Origin: Hyphomicrobiales bacterium
GTDB lineage: Bacteria; Pseudomonadota; Alphaproteobacteria; Rhizobiales; Devosiaceae
DNA length: 6,704 nt
NCBI GenBank assembly: GCA_028290345.1
Contig: JAQGKB010000355.1
Span: forward strand, 1-6,704
Direction of reading: 5' to 3'
Shown: positions 5,645 to 6,704 of the stretch, piece by piece
How positions within the stretch are numbered: position 1 is the first letter of the stretch
Layout: every line of letters begins with the position of its first letter
Notes under the pieces: generated by a model
Databases searched by the model: none
What the model saw: only the letters and a program-made list of their open reading frames with translations
What the model was told of the DNA's origin: nothing
Position numbers and translations under genes: made by a program

Positions 5645-5989
5645 CTATTCGAGGAGCGTGGCCGCGAGTTTCTTCGGGGCCTTGTAGAGCCAGCTTTCCC
5701 GGAGCCGTAGAGCCAGTTCGTCGTCCGAGATCACCGGCAGCCGGATAAGGACGCCGGGCCAGCCCTTGTAGTGATCGGTCTCATAATAGATGTCCGGCGC
5801 GGTGGTCAGCAGCAATTCCTTGTGGTCGAGCGGAACGCGCAGGACCAGCGTCGTTTCGTCCTTGAGCGTGACGAAGGCCTTGTCGCGCACCCGCAACGAC
5901 GGGTCGCCATAGGACGTTCCAACCGAAACCTCGGGGAGGGCGGCCGTCAACGCCAGCAGCCGCTCCAAAGCCGATGCGTGGGCAGTCAT
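5645..5989 (-). CDS. MmcQ/YjbR family protein
   Basis: A 114-residue protein of the MmcQ/YjbR family, small proteins with a CyaY-like double-wing fold thought to bind DNA; the biological role is unsettled. The family order is visible: an N-terminal helix (6-20, ALERLLALTAALPEV), TSYGDPSLRVRDKAFVTL (25-42), the strand TTLVLRV (46-52), then DIYYETDHYKGWPGVLIRL (66-84) with the conserved TDHY-G-P, and a C-terminal helix ending with the SWLYKAPKKLAATL motif (99-112). The ATG at 5989 overlaps the TGA ending the YCII frame (5988-5986) as ATGA, so it appears translationally coupled to the fusion gene upstream. It has no good Shine-Dalgarno of its own, which makes the upstream nonsense codon possibly polar on it. 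Confidence 0.92.
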   Translation of the reverse strand: MTAHASALERLLALTAALPEVSVGTSYGDPSLRVRDKAFVTLKDETTLVLRVPLDHKELLLTTAPDIYYETDHYKGWPGVLIRLPVISDDELALRLRESWLYKAPKKLAATLLE

Positions 5990-6189
5990 GGACGCTGCCA
6001 GACCGCCGCAAACATCGGCAGGCTTTCATAGCTGAATCCGCGTCCGGAGAGGATTGCTGGGTCGTGGTCCTGAAAATCCAGCAATGCGGCGTCCGTCTCG
6101 ACGCGGATAAGCCCCAGGCCCCAGCCGCCTCGCGGATCGATGACAGGCCCGAACGCCACGACCTTTCCTTCCGCCAGTCGCTGGCGCCA
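5986..6189 (-). pseudogene. C-terminal YCII domain, cut off by an in-frame TAA
   Basis: These 67 codons, immediately after TAA at 6192-6190 and in the same frame, plainly encode the rest of a YCII (YciI-related) domain. They read WRQRLAEGKVVAFGPVIDPR, then GGWGLGLIRVE (21-31), a DPAILSGRGF stretch (43-52) and YESLPM (54-59). This is the usual AEG-V--aGPV-DP-G-WG core and DPai-sG-gf-YE--PM ending of the family. Codon use and frame are intact, and the frame ends in a TGA that overlaps the next gene start as ATGA. An ATG at 6190 is out of this frame and gives a non-family peptide. I see no good in-frame start, so this piece is unlikely to be made alone. Either the gene is newly broken, or the base is a sequencing error, or there is read-through. 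Confidence 0.8.
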
Positions 6190-6704
6190 TTATTTCCCGT
6201 TCTCGCCCATCACGGCCCGCTCGTCCGGGGTCATGGTTTGCGGAAAATCCGGGCGTGGCGGCAGTAGCCGGACGAAATAGTATTTTGCCGTGTCGGCGGT
6301 GGGTTGCGGGGCGGGCGTTACGTGACGGGCTAGCCAGCCAAGCACCATCTGCCAGCCGTCACTGTGGCCTTGGCACGATTGCGGCCGGCCTTTGAATCCT
6401 TCATGGCGTAGCGTGAGCCGTGTGCCGGCCTCAGTCGGCGACAAGGTGTAGGTCAGCGTCGTCGTCGCGCCTCCGTCCCACTCCGGCTGCCAGGTCTGCA
6501 CCAGTTTTCGCGGCGCATCGATCTCAAGAAACTCGCCCTGGACATGGAAGGGGCTGCCCTCGGCGGAAATCCCTTCGGCGCGCCATTTGCCACCGACCCG
6601 CAGGTCCGAAGTCCAGCTCGTGGTGCGATAGACTGCGTCATCGCCCCACCATTGGATGATTTCGCCCCCATCGGTGAGCGCGGCGAATACGCGTTCGGGC
6701 GACA
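6190..6704 (-). CDS. SRPBCC (AHSA1-type) domain fused to the start of a YCII domain; 5' end off window
   Basis: The frame enters from the right edge with SPERVFAALTDGGEIIQWWG and gives 170 visible residues before TAA. Residues 1-128 are an AHSA1/SRPBCC domain: PERVFAALTD (2-11), WWG (18-20), SDLRVGGKWR (32-41), GEFLEIDAPRKLVQTW (56-71), a TTLTYTLSPTEAGTRLTL hairpin (80-97) and the helix GHSDGWQMVLGWLARHV (112-128). After a Pro/Ala linker (129-138), KYYFVRLLPPRPDF (140-153) begins a YCII domain with MTPDERAVMGENGK (157-170), where the stop cuts it. AHSA1 proteins bind hydrophobic ligands or act as Hsp90 co-chaperone-like folds; no ligand can be named. Probably 10-20 N-terminal residues lie outside. 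A GTG at 6501 would be an internal codon, not a real start. The following 67 codons continue the YCII domain. Confidence 0.85.
   Translation of the reverse strand, partial: SPERVFAALTDGGEIIQWWGDDAVYRTTSWTSDLRVGGKWRAEGISAEGSPFHVQGEFLEIDAPRKLVQTWQPEWDGGATTTLTYTLSPTEAGTRLTLRHEGFKGRPQSCQGHSDGWQMVLGWLARHVTPAPQPTADTAKYYFVRLLPPRPDFPQTMTPDERAVMGENGK

Noticed and set aside
6023..6190. Separate small gene from the ATG at 6190 (TAATG overlap with the stop)
   Set aside because: That frame gives an Arg/Gly-rich peptide of no family. The frame in line with the SRPBCC gene gives clear YCII sequence, so the TAATG is coincidence.
6453..6671. Minus-strand 72-codon frame in the SRPBCC region
   Set aside because: Alternate frame of the same strand. 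The SRPBCC translation in the neighbouring frame matches its family throughout.

Overview
The window is about 6.7 kb of GC-rich chromosomal DNA from an alphaproteobacterium, most likely of the order Hyphomicrobiales (Rhizobiales). This is inferred from the protein types (rhizobial-style FolP, LipB, YjbR, a DUF5666-like periplasmic protein), from alphaproteobacterial promoter styles (a CTTGAG-N17-CTAGAG tRNA promoter, a GGAAC...GTT general-stress motif, a CtrA-like box) and from strong GC bias at third codon positions. It cannot be narrowed further by eye. No transposase, integrase, CRISPR array or phage gene is visible.

The left part (1-3979) is a minus-strand run of conserved housekeeping genes. 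In transcription order these are lipB (octanoyltransferase), a two-helix DUF4282 membrane protein, rimO (methylthiotransferase for ribosomal protein S12), folP (dihydropteroate synthase) and folB (dihydroneopterin aldolase, cut by the window edge). rimO-folP-folB look like one transcription unit: the rimO-folP gap is 35 nt and folP-folB share an ATGA overlap. A predicted promoter upstream of rimO is overlapped by three alternately oriented TTGCGCG motifs.

The middle (3961-4772) holds an orphan 77-residue FliN-type flagellar switch domain on the plus strand, divergent from lipB and preceded by a CtrA-like box. Next come a tRNA-Leu(GAG) with its own promoter and terminator, and a small minus-strand DUF2188-like gene.

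The right part (4773-6704) starts with a symmetrical element, AGGAAC-N18-GTTCCT, between the DUF2188-like gene and an exported two-repeat protein. Read from either strand it fits the alphaproteobacterial general-stress sigma factor (EcfG/RpoE2) consensus, so the two divergent genes may share one two-way stress promoter. The window ends with a minus-strand pair: a SRPBCC (AHSA1-type) plus YCII fusion gene, then a YjbR-family gene joined by an ATGA overlap. The fusion reading frame is broken inside the YCII part by a single in-frame TAA, after which YCII coding sequence continues undamaged for 67 codons.

I see no convincing undescribed multi-gene system. The observations most worth following up are the broken SRPBCC-YCII fusion and the palindromic two-way stress promoter.
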